A DNA stretch of 64,000 nt from NCBI RefSeq assembly GCF_047971665.1, contig NZ_JBKEAA010000003.1, forward strand, positions 15,662 to 79,661, in the 5' to 3' direction. Under the pieces are notes generated by a model. That model did no database searches. It saw only the letters and a program-made list of their open reading frames with translations, and was not told the DNA's origin. Position numbers and translations under genes: made by a program. Position 1 is the stretch's first letter, and the number at the start of each line of letters is the position of its first letter. The stretch is from Castellaniella sp047971665 (lineage in GTDB: Bacteria; Pseudomonadota; Gammaproteobacteria; Burkholderiales; Burkholderiaceae_B). Positions 1-7,974 of this stretch are shown piece after piece.

Positions 1-3
1 CCA

Positions 4-99
4 GGGGGCGACATGAACGCGCCGGGCCGCCCCAAGCGTGAATTCCCCCTCGGGGGGACGGCGCGCAGCGCCAAGGGGGCAACATGAACGCGCCGGGCC
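4..99. repeat. Direct repeat duplicating the purE start region, enclosing a hairpin-rich element
   Basis: Positions 4-28 and 75-99 are the same 25 bases with one mismatch (position 10 g, position 81 a). Each copy holds an ATG and the codons for MNAPG. The 46 bases between them are rich in C-runs, G-runs and short hairpins: 45-48 can pair with 53-56, and GGCGC at 60-64 pairs with GCGCC at 68-72. From memory the spacer resembles the short intergenic repeats common in Bordetella and Achromobacter; I could not check this. Inference: insertion or slippage of such an element copied the purE start. Confidence 0.7.
13..87 (+). CDS. Possible 24-residue leader ORF overlapping the purE start
   Basis: An ATG at 13 opens a 24-codon frame whose TGA (85-87) overlaps the purE ATG (84-86) in an ATGA arrangement. 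Its first five residues (MNAPG) equal those of PurE because the start region is duplicated. The rest is encoded by a hairpin-rich repeat and looks like low-information sequence. It could couple ribosomes into purE, or be a by-product of the duplication. Nothing indicates a function for the peptide. Confidence 0.3.
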   Translation: MNAPGRPKREFPLGGTARSAKGAT

Positions 100-587
100 C
101 GTTGGTCGGCCTGATCATGGGCTCGTCCAGTGACTGGGATGTGATGCGTCACGCGGCGGCGGTGTTCGATGAATTCGGCATTCCCCACGAGGCGCGTGTC
201 GTGTCCGCGCATCGCATGCCGCTGGACATGGTCGAATACGGCGCCCAGGCGATGGGGCGCGGTCTGCGCGCCATCGTGGCGGGCGCGGGTGGCGCGGCGC
301 ACCTGCCCGGCATGATGGCGGCGCTGACGCCAGTGCCGGTCTTTGGCGTGCCCGTGCCTTCACGCTACCTGCGTGGCGAGGACTCCCTGTTGTCCATCGT
401 GCAGATGCCCCGTGGCGTACCCGTGGGAACCTTCGCCATCGGCGAAGCAGGCGCGGCCAATGCCGCGCTGCACGTCGTCGCCAACCTGGCCATGACCGAT
501 CCCGAGCTGTTGCGCAAATTGCAGGACTATCGCGCCCGCCAGACCGACACCGCGCGCGCCATGGTCGTGCCGCCGGAGACGACATGA
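84..587 (+). CDS. purE: N5-carboxyaminoimidazole ribonucleotide mutase
   Basis: PurE moves the carboxylate of N5-CAIR to give CAIR in cytosolic de novo purine synthesis, using the product of PurK. The 167-residue length is normal for class I PurE. Visible family features are GSSSDW near residue 14, the SAHRMP segment near residue 41 that carries the catalytic histidine, and a glycine/alanine-rich GAGGAAHLPGM stretch near residue 67. The start at 84 was chosen because it gives the expected N-terminus; a second copy of the same start lies 71 bases upstream in another frame. The stop overlaps the purK start by four bases (ATGA), so purE and purK are translationally coupled. Confidence 0.95.
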   Translation: MNAPGPLVGLIMGSSSDWDVMRHAAAVFDEFGIPHEARVVSAHRMPLDMVEYGAQAMGRGLRAIVAGAGGAAHLPGMMAALTPVPVFGVPVPSRYLRGEDSLLSIVQMPRGVPVGTFAIGEAGAANAALHVVANLAMTDPELLRKLQDYRARQTDTARAMVVPPETT

Positions 588-1783
588 GCGCGCCGGAGGA
601 TGCCGCCTCGACTGCGGCGGCCTGGGGGACGGCCCCGTTGCCTCAGGGCGCCTGGCTGGGCGTTCTGGGGGGCGGGCAACTGGGCCGCATGTTCTGTCAG
701 GCGGCCCAGACACTGGGCTACCGGGTCGCCGTGCTGGATCCTGCCGAGTCCTGTCCGGCGGGCATGGTTGCCGACGAGCACGTTCGCGCCGCTTATGACG
801 ATGTGGCCGGGCTCGATCGTCTGGCACAGCGCTGTGCCGCCGTGACCACGGAGTTCGAAAATGTTCCCGCCGACAGCCTGCGCCACTTGGCGCGGACCCG
901 GACCATGGCGCCTTCAGGCGATGCCGTGGCAGTGGCTCAGGACCGGCTGGCGGAAAAATCCTATATCCAGGCTGCCGGCGTGCCGGTGGCTCCCCATGCC
1001 GCGATTGGCTCCATGGCGGATGTGGAGGGCTGTCCCGATGCCTTGTTTCCAGGCATCCTCAAGACGGTTCGCCTGGGTTATGACGGCAAGGGCCAGGTCC
1101 GTGTGGCCTCGCGCGACGAGGCCCGCCAGGCTTTCGGCACACTGCGTGGCGTGCCGTGTGTCCTGGAGGCCCTGCAACCTCTCGAGGACGAGATTTCGGT
1201 GGTGGTGGCGCGTGACTTGCGCGGCCGTGCCGTCAGTTATCCCCCCTCGCGCAATACCCACCGGGACGGCATTCTCGCGTTGTCGATCGTCGATGGCGCT
1301 GTCGCCTCCGATATTGCGGATCAGGCGCGAGGCTATGCATTGTCCCTGGCCGATCACCTGGACTATCAGGGTGTCCTGTGCGTGGAGTTCTTCGTGTTGA
1401 GCGATGGACGCGTGATGGCCAACGAGATGGCGCCGCGCCCGCACAACAGCGGTCACTACACCCAGGATGGCTGCCTGATCAGTCAGTTCGAACAGCAGGC
1501 GCGCATCATGGTCGGGCTGCCCTTGGGCGGCACGGACCTCCTGCGGCCCACCGCCATGCTCAATCTGCTCGGGGATGTGTGGTTCGACGCGCAGGGCCGT
1601 CAGCGTGAGCCCGACTGGGCGGGCCTGCTGGCCGTGCCGGGAACCCGGCTGCATCTGTACGCCAAATCCGAGGCGCGCCGCGCCCGAAAAATGGGCCATG
1701 TGAACGTTCTCGCGGACGATGCGGCACAATTGCGTGAACGCATTGCCCGGGTGTCCGCCGTCCTGGGCCTGCCTGATGTCTGA
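584..1783 (+). CDS. purK: N5-carboxyaminoimidazole ribonucleotide synthase
   Basis: PurK is the ATP-grasp enzyme that carboxylates aminoimidazole ribonucleotide with bicarbonate and ATP to make N5-CAIR for PurE. The 399 residues hold a nucleotide-fold preATP-grasp part with GVLGGGQLGRM near residue 27, the central ATP-binding part (KTVRLGYDGKGQ near 160), and the metal/ATP site around residues 265-295 (VEFFV followed by NEMAPRPHNSGH). About 20 residues precede the conserved core, slightly longer than usual. It overlaps purE by four bases and tsaC by eight, forming a tight purE-purK-tsaC operon. Confidence 0.95.
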   Translation: MSAPEDAASTAAAWGTAPLPQGAWLGVLGGGQLGRMFCQAAQTLGYRVAVLDPAESCPAGMVADEHVRAAYDDVAGLDRLAQRCAAVTTEFENVPADSLRHLARTRTMAPSGDAVAVAQDRLAEKSYIQAAGVPVAPHAAIGSMADVEGCPDALFPGILKTVRLGYDGKGQVRVASRDEARQAFGTLRGVPCVLEALQPLEDEISVVVARDLRGRAVSYPPSRNTHRDGILALSIVDGAVASDIADQARGYALSLADHLDYQGVLCVEFFVLSDGRVMANEMAPRPHNSGHYTQDGCLISQFEQQARIMVGLPLGGTDLLRPTAMLNLLGDVWFDAQGRQREPDWAGLLAVPGTRLHLYAKSEARRARKMGHVNVLADDAAQLRERIARVSAVLGLPDV

Positions 1784-2828
1784 TCCGAGAGCGGATGCGA
1801 GTCCCGTAGAGGCCGGTCCCGATCAGATCCTGGAGGCCGCGCAACGACTGGCGCAGGGGCGACTGGTCGCCTTTCCGACCGAGACTGTCTACGGTCTGGG
1901 GGGGGATGCGGAAAATCCAGAAGCCATCGCGCGCATCTATGCGGCCAAGCGGCGACCGGCCGATCATCCTGTCATCGTCCATCTGGCACCGGACACGGAC
2001 CCGGGCTACTGGGCGAGGTCGATCCCGCCGCAGGCGAGACAATTGATGGCGGCTTTCTGGCCGGGACCGCTGACCTTGATTCTGCCGCGTGCGGCGCACA
2101 TCCCGGACGCGGTCAGCGGCGGCCAGGACAGCATCGGGCTGCGCTGCCCGTCGCATCCGGTGGCGCAGCGGCTGCTGTACGCCTTCGCGGTGCTCAAGTC
2201 GAATGGCTCCGGCGGCGTGGCGGCGCCGTCGGCCAATCTGTTCGGTCAGGTTTCGCCCACGCGAGCGGATCACGTGCGTGGCGCATTCTCTCATCTGGAC
2301 AGACATGCACTGATGATCCTGGAAGGCGGCGCCTCCGAAGTCGGCATCGAGTCCACGATCCTGGATCTGTCCCGTCTGGATCGGGGGGTGGGCCCCGTCT
2401 TGCTGCGGCCCGGACATGTGACGGCGACACAGATTGCCGAGGTGCTGGGTGTGGCGCCCGCTCTGCCCGATGGGGCGGCGCCCCGGGTCTCCGGTTCGCT
2501 CAAGGCGCACTACGCGCCCCGCACGCCCGTGGCGGTGGTGGCGGCGGAAACGCTGGCTGGCTGGACCCGAGGCGAAATGGCACCTGTTGTCTCCGGCCGT
2601 CGTGTGGTGGCGGTCGTGCTGGGTGCCGAGCCTGGCGCGGCACCGGACGGGGTGGACTGGATCGTCCTCCCGGTCGATCCCGTGATCTATGCGCGCCGGC
2701 TGTACGCCCTGTTGCGGGAGCTCGATGATGCCGGCTATGAACGCATCCTGTTGCAGCGTCCCCCGGCCGGACCTGCCTGGCAGGGCGTCAATGACCGGAT
2801 TTCCCGGGCGGCGGCGGCGTTCGACTGA
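1776..2828 (+). CDS. tsaC: Threonylcarbamoyl-AMP synthase, Sua5-type
   Basis: Makes threonylcarbamoyl-AMP from threonine, bicarbonate and ATP, the first step of t6A37 tRNA modification. The 350-residue protein has the YrdC domain (PTETVYGLGG near residue 35, AAKRRPADHP near 57) and the extra C-terminal Sua5 domain joined by a segment with HYAPRTPV near residue 245. It is therefore the long Sua5 form, not the short TsaC of E. coli. The ATG at 1776 gives the natural N-terminus and overlaps the purK stop; an ATG further upstream at 1719 lies inside purK and adds unlikely sequence. Later in the window tcdA acts on the t6A product. Confidence 0.92.
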   Translation: MSDPRADASPVEAGPDQILEAAQRLAQGRLVAFPTETVYGLGGDAENPEAIARIYAAKRRPADHPVIVHLAPDTDPGYWARSIPPQARQLMAAFWPGPLTLILPRAAHIPDAVSGGQDSIGLRCPSHPVAQRLLYAFAVLKSNGSGGVAAPSANLFGQVSPTRADHVRGAFSHLDRHALMILEGGASEVGIESTILDLSRLDRGVGPVLLRPGHVTATQIAEVLGVAPALPDGAAPRVSGSLKAHYAPRTPVAVVAAETLAGWTRGEMAPVVSGRRVVAVVLGAEPGAAPDGVDWIVLPVDPVIYARRLYALLRELDDAGYERILLQRPPAGPAWQGVNDRISRAAAAFD

Positions 2829-2995
2829 CGATTTCCGCTTCGGATCGCCGTGATTCCCGCCTCGGGCGGCCGCCGCGACCCTGTCGCCTTGGTTCGTTCC
2901 TGGCGTTACACTGTCGGCCTGTCGCGCCGGGATGTCCCCGGTCCGATTCTGAACCGGCCCCGAGGGCCGGGCGCCGCTTTCCGGAGCATGATCCC

Positions 2996-3436
2996 ATGAA
3001 ATTCAAGGAATTCGAACCCGGCCAGGTGATTCATCACGGCCCGGTCACCGTGGACGAGGCCGACATGCTGGCGTTTGCGCGCGCCTACGATCCTCAATGG
3101 TTTCATGTCGATGCCGAACGTGCCCGGGACGGTCGCTGGGGAGGGCTGATCGCCAGTGGCTGGATGACGTGCGGATTGGCCATGCGTATGGCCTGCGAGG
3201 CGGTCCTGCATGATTCGGAATCCTTTGGCTCACCAGGGCTGGAGCGGCTGCGCTGGATGTTTCCGGTTCGGGCCGGTGACCGGCTGCGCCTGGAGGCCAC
3301 GATCGATTCCAGCCGGGTGTCATCCACCCGGAGCGACCTGGGTATCGTCCGCTGGACCTGGTGTCTGTTCAATCAGGATGATGCGCAGGTGCTTGAGGTC
3401 GAAGTCACCAGCCTGTTCGATCTGGGCGCGGCGTAG
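2996..3436 (+). CDS. MaoC-like hot-dog fold hydratase
   Basis: A 146-residue single hot-dog domain protein of the MaoC/(R)-specific enoyl-CoA hydratase family. The hydratase-2 type motif is visible near residues 29-45, with an aspartate (YDPQWFHVD) and nearby histidine in the expected spacing, followed by the GGLIASGWMT helix. Members hydrate enoyl-CoA substrates or act as other acyl-CoA hydratases; the substrate cannot be read from sequence. It lies alone on the plus strand, 167 bases after tsaC and convergent with purU. The start ATG at 2996 follows a CGGAGC stretch a few bases upstream. Confidence 0.85.
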   Translation: MKFKEFEPGQVIHHGPVTVDEADMLAFARAYDPQWFHVDAERARDGRWGGLIASGWMTCGLAMRMACEAVLHDSESFGSPGLERLRWMFPVRAGDRLRLEATIDSSRVSSTRSDLGIVRWTWCLFNQDDAQVLEVEVTSLFDLGAA

Positions 3437-3471
3437 GTCGCAGCGGCGGCGGTTCCAGCAACGCGCCCTGG

Positions 3472-4320
3472 TCAGCGGAACACCACAGTACGCCGTCCGT
3501 TCAACAGGATGCGGTGCTCGACGTGCCAGCGTACGGCGCGCGACAGCACTACGGATTCGATATCGCTGCCGATGCCGGCCAGCTCTCCGGGGCCCATGGC
3601 GTGGTCCACGCGTTCGATATCCTGCTCGATGATGGGGCCCTCGTCCAGGTCCTCGGTCACGTAGTGTGCCGTGGCTCCGATGAGCTTCACGCCGCGCTCA
3701 TGCGCCTGGTAGTAGGGGCGCGCGCCCTTGAATCCGGGGAGAAAACTATGATGGATATTGATGGCGCGGCCTTCCAGGGCGCGGCACAGCGCCGGCGACA
3801 GGATCTGCATGTAACGCGCCAGCACGACCAGATCGACCTGCTCGCGTTCGACCAAGGCCAGGATCAGGGCTTCCTGTGCGGCGCGGGTGTCGGCCGTGAC
3901 CGGCAGGTGATGAAAAGGCAGGCCGTGTGATTCGACCAGCGCCTGAAAATCGGTGTGGTTCGATGCCACGCCGACGACTTCGGCAGGCATCTGTCCGCTG
4001 CGCACCCTGAACAGCAGGTCGTTCAGGCAATGCCCCTGACGGCTGACCAGCAACAGCATTCTGGATTTGCAGGTGACATCGTGGAACCGGCATTGCATTT
4101 CGAAGCGCTCGGCGATGCTGGAGAAATCATCCGTCAGCGCCGCAATCGGTTCAGCGGCGGGCAGCGCGAAATGGACGCGCAGGAAGAATTGTGATGAATC
4201 GGTGTCGCCGAATTGCTGCGCGTGAACGATGTTGCCGTGATGCGTCAGCAGCCAGCCGCTGACGGTATGAACAATGCCCATGCGATCGGGGCAGGAAAGG
4301 GTCAGGATATAGTCGTGCAT
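3472..4320 (-). CDS. purU: Formyltetrahydrofolate deformylase
   Basis: Hydrolyses 10-formyl-THF to THF and formate, balancing one-carbon pools and supplying formate to purine synthesis. The 282 residues consist of an N-terminal ACT regulatory domain (residues about 5-85) and a formyltransferase-like catalytic domain. The latter carries the NIHHSFLPGFKGA segment near residue 190 with the catalytic histidine, and GATAHYV followed by LDEGPIIEQ. It is the last gene of the minus-strand run chaC-pdxH-flavin reductase-purU, 15 bases after the flavin reductase, so probably cotranscribed. Confidence 0.95.
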   Translation of the reverse strand: MHDYILTLSCPDRMGIVHTVSGWLLTHHGNIVHAQQFGDTDSSQFFLRVHFALPAAEPIAALTDDFSSIAERFEMQCRFHDVTCKSRMLLLVSRQGHCLNDLLFRVRSGQMPAEVVGVASNHTDFQALVESHGLPFHHLPVTADTRAAQEALILALVEREQVDLVVLARYMQILSPALCRALEGRAINIHHSFLPGFKGARPYYQAHERGVKLIGATAHYVTEDLDEGPIIEQDIERVDHAMGPGELAGIGSDIESVVLSRAVRWHVEHRILLNGRRTVVFR

Positions 4321-4335
4321 GCGTGTGAACAGGCG

Positions 4336-4866
4336 CTAGTTGCGGGAAAGCGGTTCGCTGCCTGGCGTGAGGTCGAAATCGCCGGCATGGTAGATCAGCG
4401 GCGACAGCAGTTGGCGGTGGCAATGCTCCACCTGACCGACGAAGATCACGTGATCGCCCGCCTCATGGTGCTGGGTGTTGTGGCATTCGAACCAGGCAGC
4501 GCAGCGGGTGTCTGCCAGCATCAGTGTCCCGTTGGGGGTGCGTTCCAGATCGAGGCCGGCAAAGCGTTCGGCCTGTGGGCCATTGGCGAATCGTCGGGCC
4601 AGATCCACCTGGCCGGCCGACAGCACATGGATGACGTAGCGGTCCAGCGACTTGAAGGCACGCAGCGATGCGGCTGCATGCGTCAGCGTCCACAGCACCA
4701 TGGGCGGGTCCAGCGAGACTGAACTGAAGGAGCTGATCGTCAGGCCCAGCGGGGTGCCGGTGCCGGGGTGTTCTGCCGTAATGACGGTGACACCGGTCGG
4801 GAACCTGCCCAGCGCCGAACGGAAGTACAGGGCAGGGAAGTCGGCGGTCGTGGGCCGTGAGCGCAT
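4336..4866 (-). CDS. Flavin reductase domain protein (FMN-binding split barrel)
   Basis: A 176-residue member of the flavin reductase family (RutF/HpaC type), which reduce FMN or FAD with NAD(P)H for partner monooxygenases. The signature near the N-terminus reads ALGRFPTGVTVIT, followed by PLGLTISSFSSVSLDPPMVL, which binds FMN. The ATG at 4866 was chosen because family proteins start about 10-20 residues before that signature; an earlier in-frame ATG lies deep inside pdxH. It begins seven bases after the pdxH stop. No partner monooxygenase is adjacent. Confidence 0.88.
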   Translation of the reverse strand: MRSRPTTADFPALYFRSALGRFPTGVTVITAEHPGTGTPLGLTISSFSSVSLDPPMVLWTLTHAAASLRAFKSLDRYVIHVLSAGQVDLARRFANGPQAERFAGLDLERTPNGTLMLADTRCAAWFECHNTQHHEAGDHVIFVGQVEHCHRQLLSPLIYHAGDFDLTPGSEPLSRN

Positions 4867-4873
4867 GGCGCCT

Positions 4874-5506
4874 TCAGGGGGCGATGCGATCGAGTACCCA
4901 GTCGCCTTCGGCATCGCGCGCGTAGACCAGCCGATCGTGCAGACGGGAGGGGCGACCTTGCCAGAATTCGAAGTGGGTGGCTTCCAGGCGGTAGCCGCCC
5001 CAGTGAGGCGGCCGGGCCGGGTCGTCGCCCAGCGTGCGGCCCAGCTCGGCCACGCGTTCGGCCAGCGCCTCATGGGTGAGCGGGCGGCTCTGGGGCGAGG
5101 CCCAGGCGCCGATGCGCGATCCCAGAGGACGGCTGGCATAGTAGGCGTCCGACTCGGCGGGGGCCACTGGGCTGACGGGGCCTTCGATGCGGACTTGACG
5201 TTCCAGTTCGGGCCAGAAGAACAGCAACCCGGCCTGGGGGTTGGTGCTCAGTTCCAGGCCCTTGCGGGACTCGTAATTGGTGTAGAACACGAAACCCCGG
5301 GCGTCGAACTCCTTGAGCAGGACGATGCGTGCCGAGGGACGGCCCGCGGTGTCCGCTGTGGCCAGGCTCATGGCGGTTGGCTCGCGGACCTCGCTGTGCA
5401 GGGCCTGCTGGAACCACTGGTCGAACTGCGTGTACGGGTCGGAGGCCGCAGCGGACTCGAGCAATTCGAATTTTTGATAGGTCTGGCGGATATCTGCGAT
5501 GGACAT
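4874..5506 (-). CDS. pdxH: Pyridoxamine 5'-phosphate oxidase
   Basis: FMN enzyme that oxidises pyridoxamine or pyridoxine 5'-phosphate to pyridoxal 5'-phosphate. The 210 residues are the standard length. Visible are the FMN-binding RIVLLKEFDARGFVFYTNY region near residue 60, the SRKGLEL segment, and the C-terminal signature FWQGRPSRLHDR. The start ATG at 5506 gives the usual N-terminus before DIRQTYQ. It lies 23 bases downstream of chaC and seven upstream of the flavin reductase gene in the same minus-strand run. Confidence 0.95.
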   Translation of the reverse strand: MSIADIRQTYQKFELLESAAASDPYTQFDQWFQQALHSEVREPTAMSLATADTAGRPSARIVLLKEFDARGFVFYTNYESRKGLELSTNPQAGLLFFWPELERQVRIEGPVSPVAPAESDAYYASRPLGSRIGAWASPQSRPLTHEALAERVAELGRTLGDDPARPPHWGGYRLEATHFEFWQGRPSRLHDRLVYARDAEGDWVLDRIAP

Positions 5507-5529
5507 GATGATCGGGTTGAGGAAGTGCG

Positions 5530-6168
5530 TCAGGAGGGGAGGCGCAGTGAACGCGCGATGGCGCTCAGGCGGCGATCGGTGATGCCGGCGGCATCCAGGG
5601 CGTCGGCGGTTTGCAGCACGTATTCGGTACAGGGGCCATAGCGCCCGTGTCCCTGGCGGACGATGGCGACGATCTGCTCGATGGGCAGGCCGGTCACGTA
5701 GCCTTCGTCGCTGCGATCCATGGTGAAGACCAGGCTGCTGACCGGACCGGATTCGGTATGACAGTTCAACCAGCGGGGGATGTAGGATGCGCTGGGCATT
5801 TCCCGCTGCCACAGCGTATCCAGAATGGCCGGTACGCGGGAACCGGCAATCCGGTAGACGGTGCCTTCACACGAACCGCCCAGGTCCAGGCCGAAAACCA
5901 GGCCCGGCTGTTCGGGGGTGCCACGATTGATGCGTGACCACAGACACAGCGCGCGATGATAGCCATGAATGCGCGCGCGACGGGCCTCCAGGTGATCGAA
6001 TTCCGGTCGCCAGATGAGCGACCCATAGCCGAATACCCACAGGTCGGAACGACCATCCCAGTTTTGCAGGGTCTGGTTGATGGACGCCTGATGCCAGGCC
6101 GCGTCTCGCAGATGGAAGGCTTCCGGCGGAGGCGGAATCTGGTCGGCGCGTGCGGCGGGCGTGTTCAC
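5530..6168 (-). CDS. Gamma-glutamylcyclotransferase, ChaC-like
   Basis: A 212-residue ChaC-family protein; members cleave glutathione to 5-oxoproline and Cys-Gly. The family start motif VFGYGSLIWRPEF is present near residues 45-57, and a glutamate-containing CEGTVYRI segment follows near residue 120. About 40 residues precede the catalytic core. It is the first gene of the chaC-pdxH-flavin reductase-purU run. A TACAAT hexamer on the minus strand (complement of 6204-6209) is a plausible -10 element for this operon. Confidence 0.9.
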   Translation of the reverse strand: MNTPAARADQIPPPPEAFHLRDAAWHQASINQTLQNWDGRSDLWVFGYGSLIWRPEFDHLEARRARIHGYHRALCLWSRINRGTPEQPGLVFGLDLGGSCEGTVYRIAGSRVPAILDTLWQREMPSASYIPRWLNCHTESGPVSSLVFTMDRSDEGYVTGLPIEQIVAIVRQGHGRYGPCTEYVLQTADALDAAGITDRRLSAIARSLRLPS

Positions 6169-6263
6169 GAGGGATGGTTGGCCTGAGAGGGAGGGACAGC
6201 TTGTATTGTAGAGGACTTGCGCGGACAGGGTAGGGGCGCGTCACAGCGGGGGCGGGGCCGGGC

Positions 6264-6269
6264 TAAAAT
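6264..6269 (+). promoter_or_regulatory. Candidate -10 element for tcdA
   Basis: TAAAAT preceded by GC lies 29 bases upstream of the tcdA GTG/ATG pair, in the divergent gap with chaC. No clear -35 box is visible. Similar GCTAAAAT elements occur in this window before the small basic protein gene. Confidence 0.35.
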
Positions 6270-6298
6270 CAGCGTTTTCCTGTTCGTTCACCGTCGTG

Positions 6299-7168
6299 AT
6301 GCCCGATCTGTCTGCCGAGTCCCTCGATGCCGATATTGCGCGCCGTTTTGGCGGCCTGGATCGCCTGTATGGCGAAGGCGCGGGGCGGGCGCTGGCCGAC
6401 TTGCGTGTGGTGGTGGCCGGTATTGGCGGCGTGGGCGCCTGGTGCGCCGAGGCGCTGGCCCGCTCGGGCGTGGGCACGCTGACGCTGGTGGACCTGGATC
6501 ACGTGGCTGAATCCAATATCAACCGGCAAGTCCATGCGCTGGGCAGTACCTTGGGCCAGGCCAAGGTTGCCGCCATGGCGGACCGTATCCGCGATATCAA
6601 TCCGGGATGCCATGTCGAATGTGTCGATGATTTCATCGGCCAGGACAATGTGGAGGCCATTCTGTCGTGCCCGCCGGGCGTGTTGCTGGACTGCACCGAT
6701 CAGGTCAAGGCCAAGATCGCCATGATCCTGCAGGCCCGGCGGGCGGATTGGTCCGTGCTGGTGTGCGGCGGGGCCGGCGGCAAGACGGATCCTCTGGCGC
6801 TGCGGGCCGGGGATCTCTCGATGGCGACACACGATGCCCTTTTGGGACGGGTGCGCCAGGAATTGCGACAGCGCCATGGCTATCCCAAGGGCGGGGCGGC
6901 AGGGGGCAAACCGCGCCGCAGGGTGCCGCGCATGGGGGTGCGTTGTCTGTGGTTCGACCAGCCGGTCGTGTTGCCCCGGGCCTGGACGCAAGCAGGCACG
7001 GGTGAGGCTGACGCCGCCGTCACCGGTGAGCAGGGCGCTTCCGCTCCGGCCGCCGCGCCGCAAGGGTTGTCTTGCGCGGGCTACGGTTCAGCCGTGACCA
7101 TCACCGCCTCCATGGGGATGGTGGCGGCTGATTGGGCGGTGCGCCAGGGGTTGGCGGGGATGCGGTGA
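6299..7168 (+). CDS. tcdA: tRNA threonylcarbamoyladenosine dehydratase
   Basis: E1-like enzyme of the ThiF/MoeB superfamily that uses ATP to cyclise t6A37 to ct6A37 in tRNAs. The 289-residue protein has the Rossmann ATP site VVVAGIGGVGAWCAEALARS near residue 37, the DLDHVAESNINRQ segment near residue 66, and the conserved downstream CTDQVKAK and CGGAGGKTDP segments. A proline/alanine-rich insertion near residues 230-255 is longer than I expect. GTG at 6296 directly precedes the ATG at 6299, so the start could be one codon earlier. Acts after the tsaC product encoded nearby. Confidence 0.93.
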   Translation: MPDLSAESLDADIARRFGGLDRLYGEGAGRALADLRVVVAGIGGVGAWCAEALARSGVGTLTLVDLDHVAESNINRQVHALGSTLGQAKVAAMADRIRDINPGCHVECVDDFIGQDNVEAILSCPPGVLLDCTDQVKAKIAMILQARRADWSVLVCGGAGGKTDPLALRAGDLSMATHDALLGRVRQELRQRHGYPKGGAAGGKPRRRVPRMGVRCLWFDQPVVLPRAWTQAGTGEADAAVTGEQGASAPAAAPQGLSCAGYGSAVTITASMGMVAADWAVRQGLAGMR

Positions 7169-7188
7169 TTCGGGGTTCCATGCCGTCA

Positions 7189-7974
7189 TTATCCAGGTCG
7201 TCGTTTTTTTCGGCGAGCCTTCGTGGCTGCGGTGGACGATAGTGCGGGTGTGACCATTCTGGCATCCAGCCAGCCGCGCAGGGCGTTCGAGATGCGGAGC
7301 GCTGGCGCCTGGCGCAGATCGGACAGCTCCAGCCGGGCTTCGCGTACGATCCCTTCATCGAGCAACGCCTGGCGACGTACGCCGGGTAGCAGGCCGTTGT
7401 CCAGCGGTGGGGTCAGCCAGGCCCCGTCCTCGTTTCTGATATAGATGGTGCTGCGGCTGCCCTCGCAGAGGCAGCCTTCATCATTGCCGAAGATCAGGTC
7501 GAAACAGTCCGGGTGAGCTTGCAGCCAGTGCTGGGCTGCCGCGAACCAGGGGCGGTGGGTGGTTTTGTGGCGCAACCAGGGCGTCGCGGCATTCAGCGTG
7601 GCGTCTGGTCCCAGGACATCCACCGCCAGGGCGATGCACACCGGGTCCGGAGTCGGCGGCAAAGGGGCGGATTCCAGAGACAATCCGCCGTCAGCCGCCA
7701 GCAGCAGACGCAGGCGATGCGGCCTGCTGCGCGGGAGTGCCTGAATCTGTTCGGTCAGCCAGCCATCCAGAGCCTTTGTATCGAGCGGGTAGCGCAGGAC
7801 CCGGGCCGAAGCCAGGAACCGTGCTCGATGGCCGGGCCAGAGTGCGATGCGACCCCGCTCCAGTCGCATGGTTTCGATCAGCCCGGGCGCGATGCGTCGG
7901 ATCTCCGCCGTCCCGGGGGCTGGGCCGGCCGCGCCGGACAGGCTCAGTCCGGATTCAGGATGCGGGCTTTCCAC
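7189..7974 (-). CDS. pabC: Aminodeoxychorismate lyase-like class IV aminotransferase
   Basis: PLP fold-type IV enzyme that would release p-aminobenzoate and pyruvate from aminodeoxychorismate made by PabB. Visible features are IETMRLERG near residue 35, an RHKTTHRPW segment holding the likely PLP lysine, and EGCLCEGSRSTIY then DNGLLPGVRR, matching this family. The start is uncertain. GTG at 7974 sits seven bases after a perfect GGAGG (7986-7982 on the minus strand), while in-frame ATGs at 7980 and 7989 lie on or next to that site. All choices overlap the end of pabB, implying coupled translation. The C-terminus is lysine/arginine-rich. Confidence 0.85.
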   Translation of the reverse strand: MESPHPESGLSLSGAAGPAPGTAEIRRIAPGLIETMRLERGRIALWPGHRARFLASARVLRYPLDTKALDGWLTEQIQALPRSRPHRLRLLLAADGGLSLESAPLPPTPDPVCIALAVDVLGPDATLNAATPWLRHKTTHRPWFAAAQHWLQAHPDCFDLIFGNDEGCLCEGSRSTIYIRNEDGAWLTPPLDNGLLPGVRRQALLDEGIVREARLELSDLRQAPALRISNALRGWLDARMVTPALSSTAATKARRKKRRPG

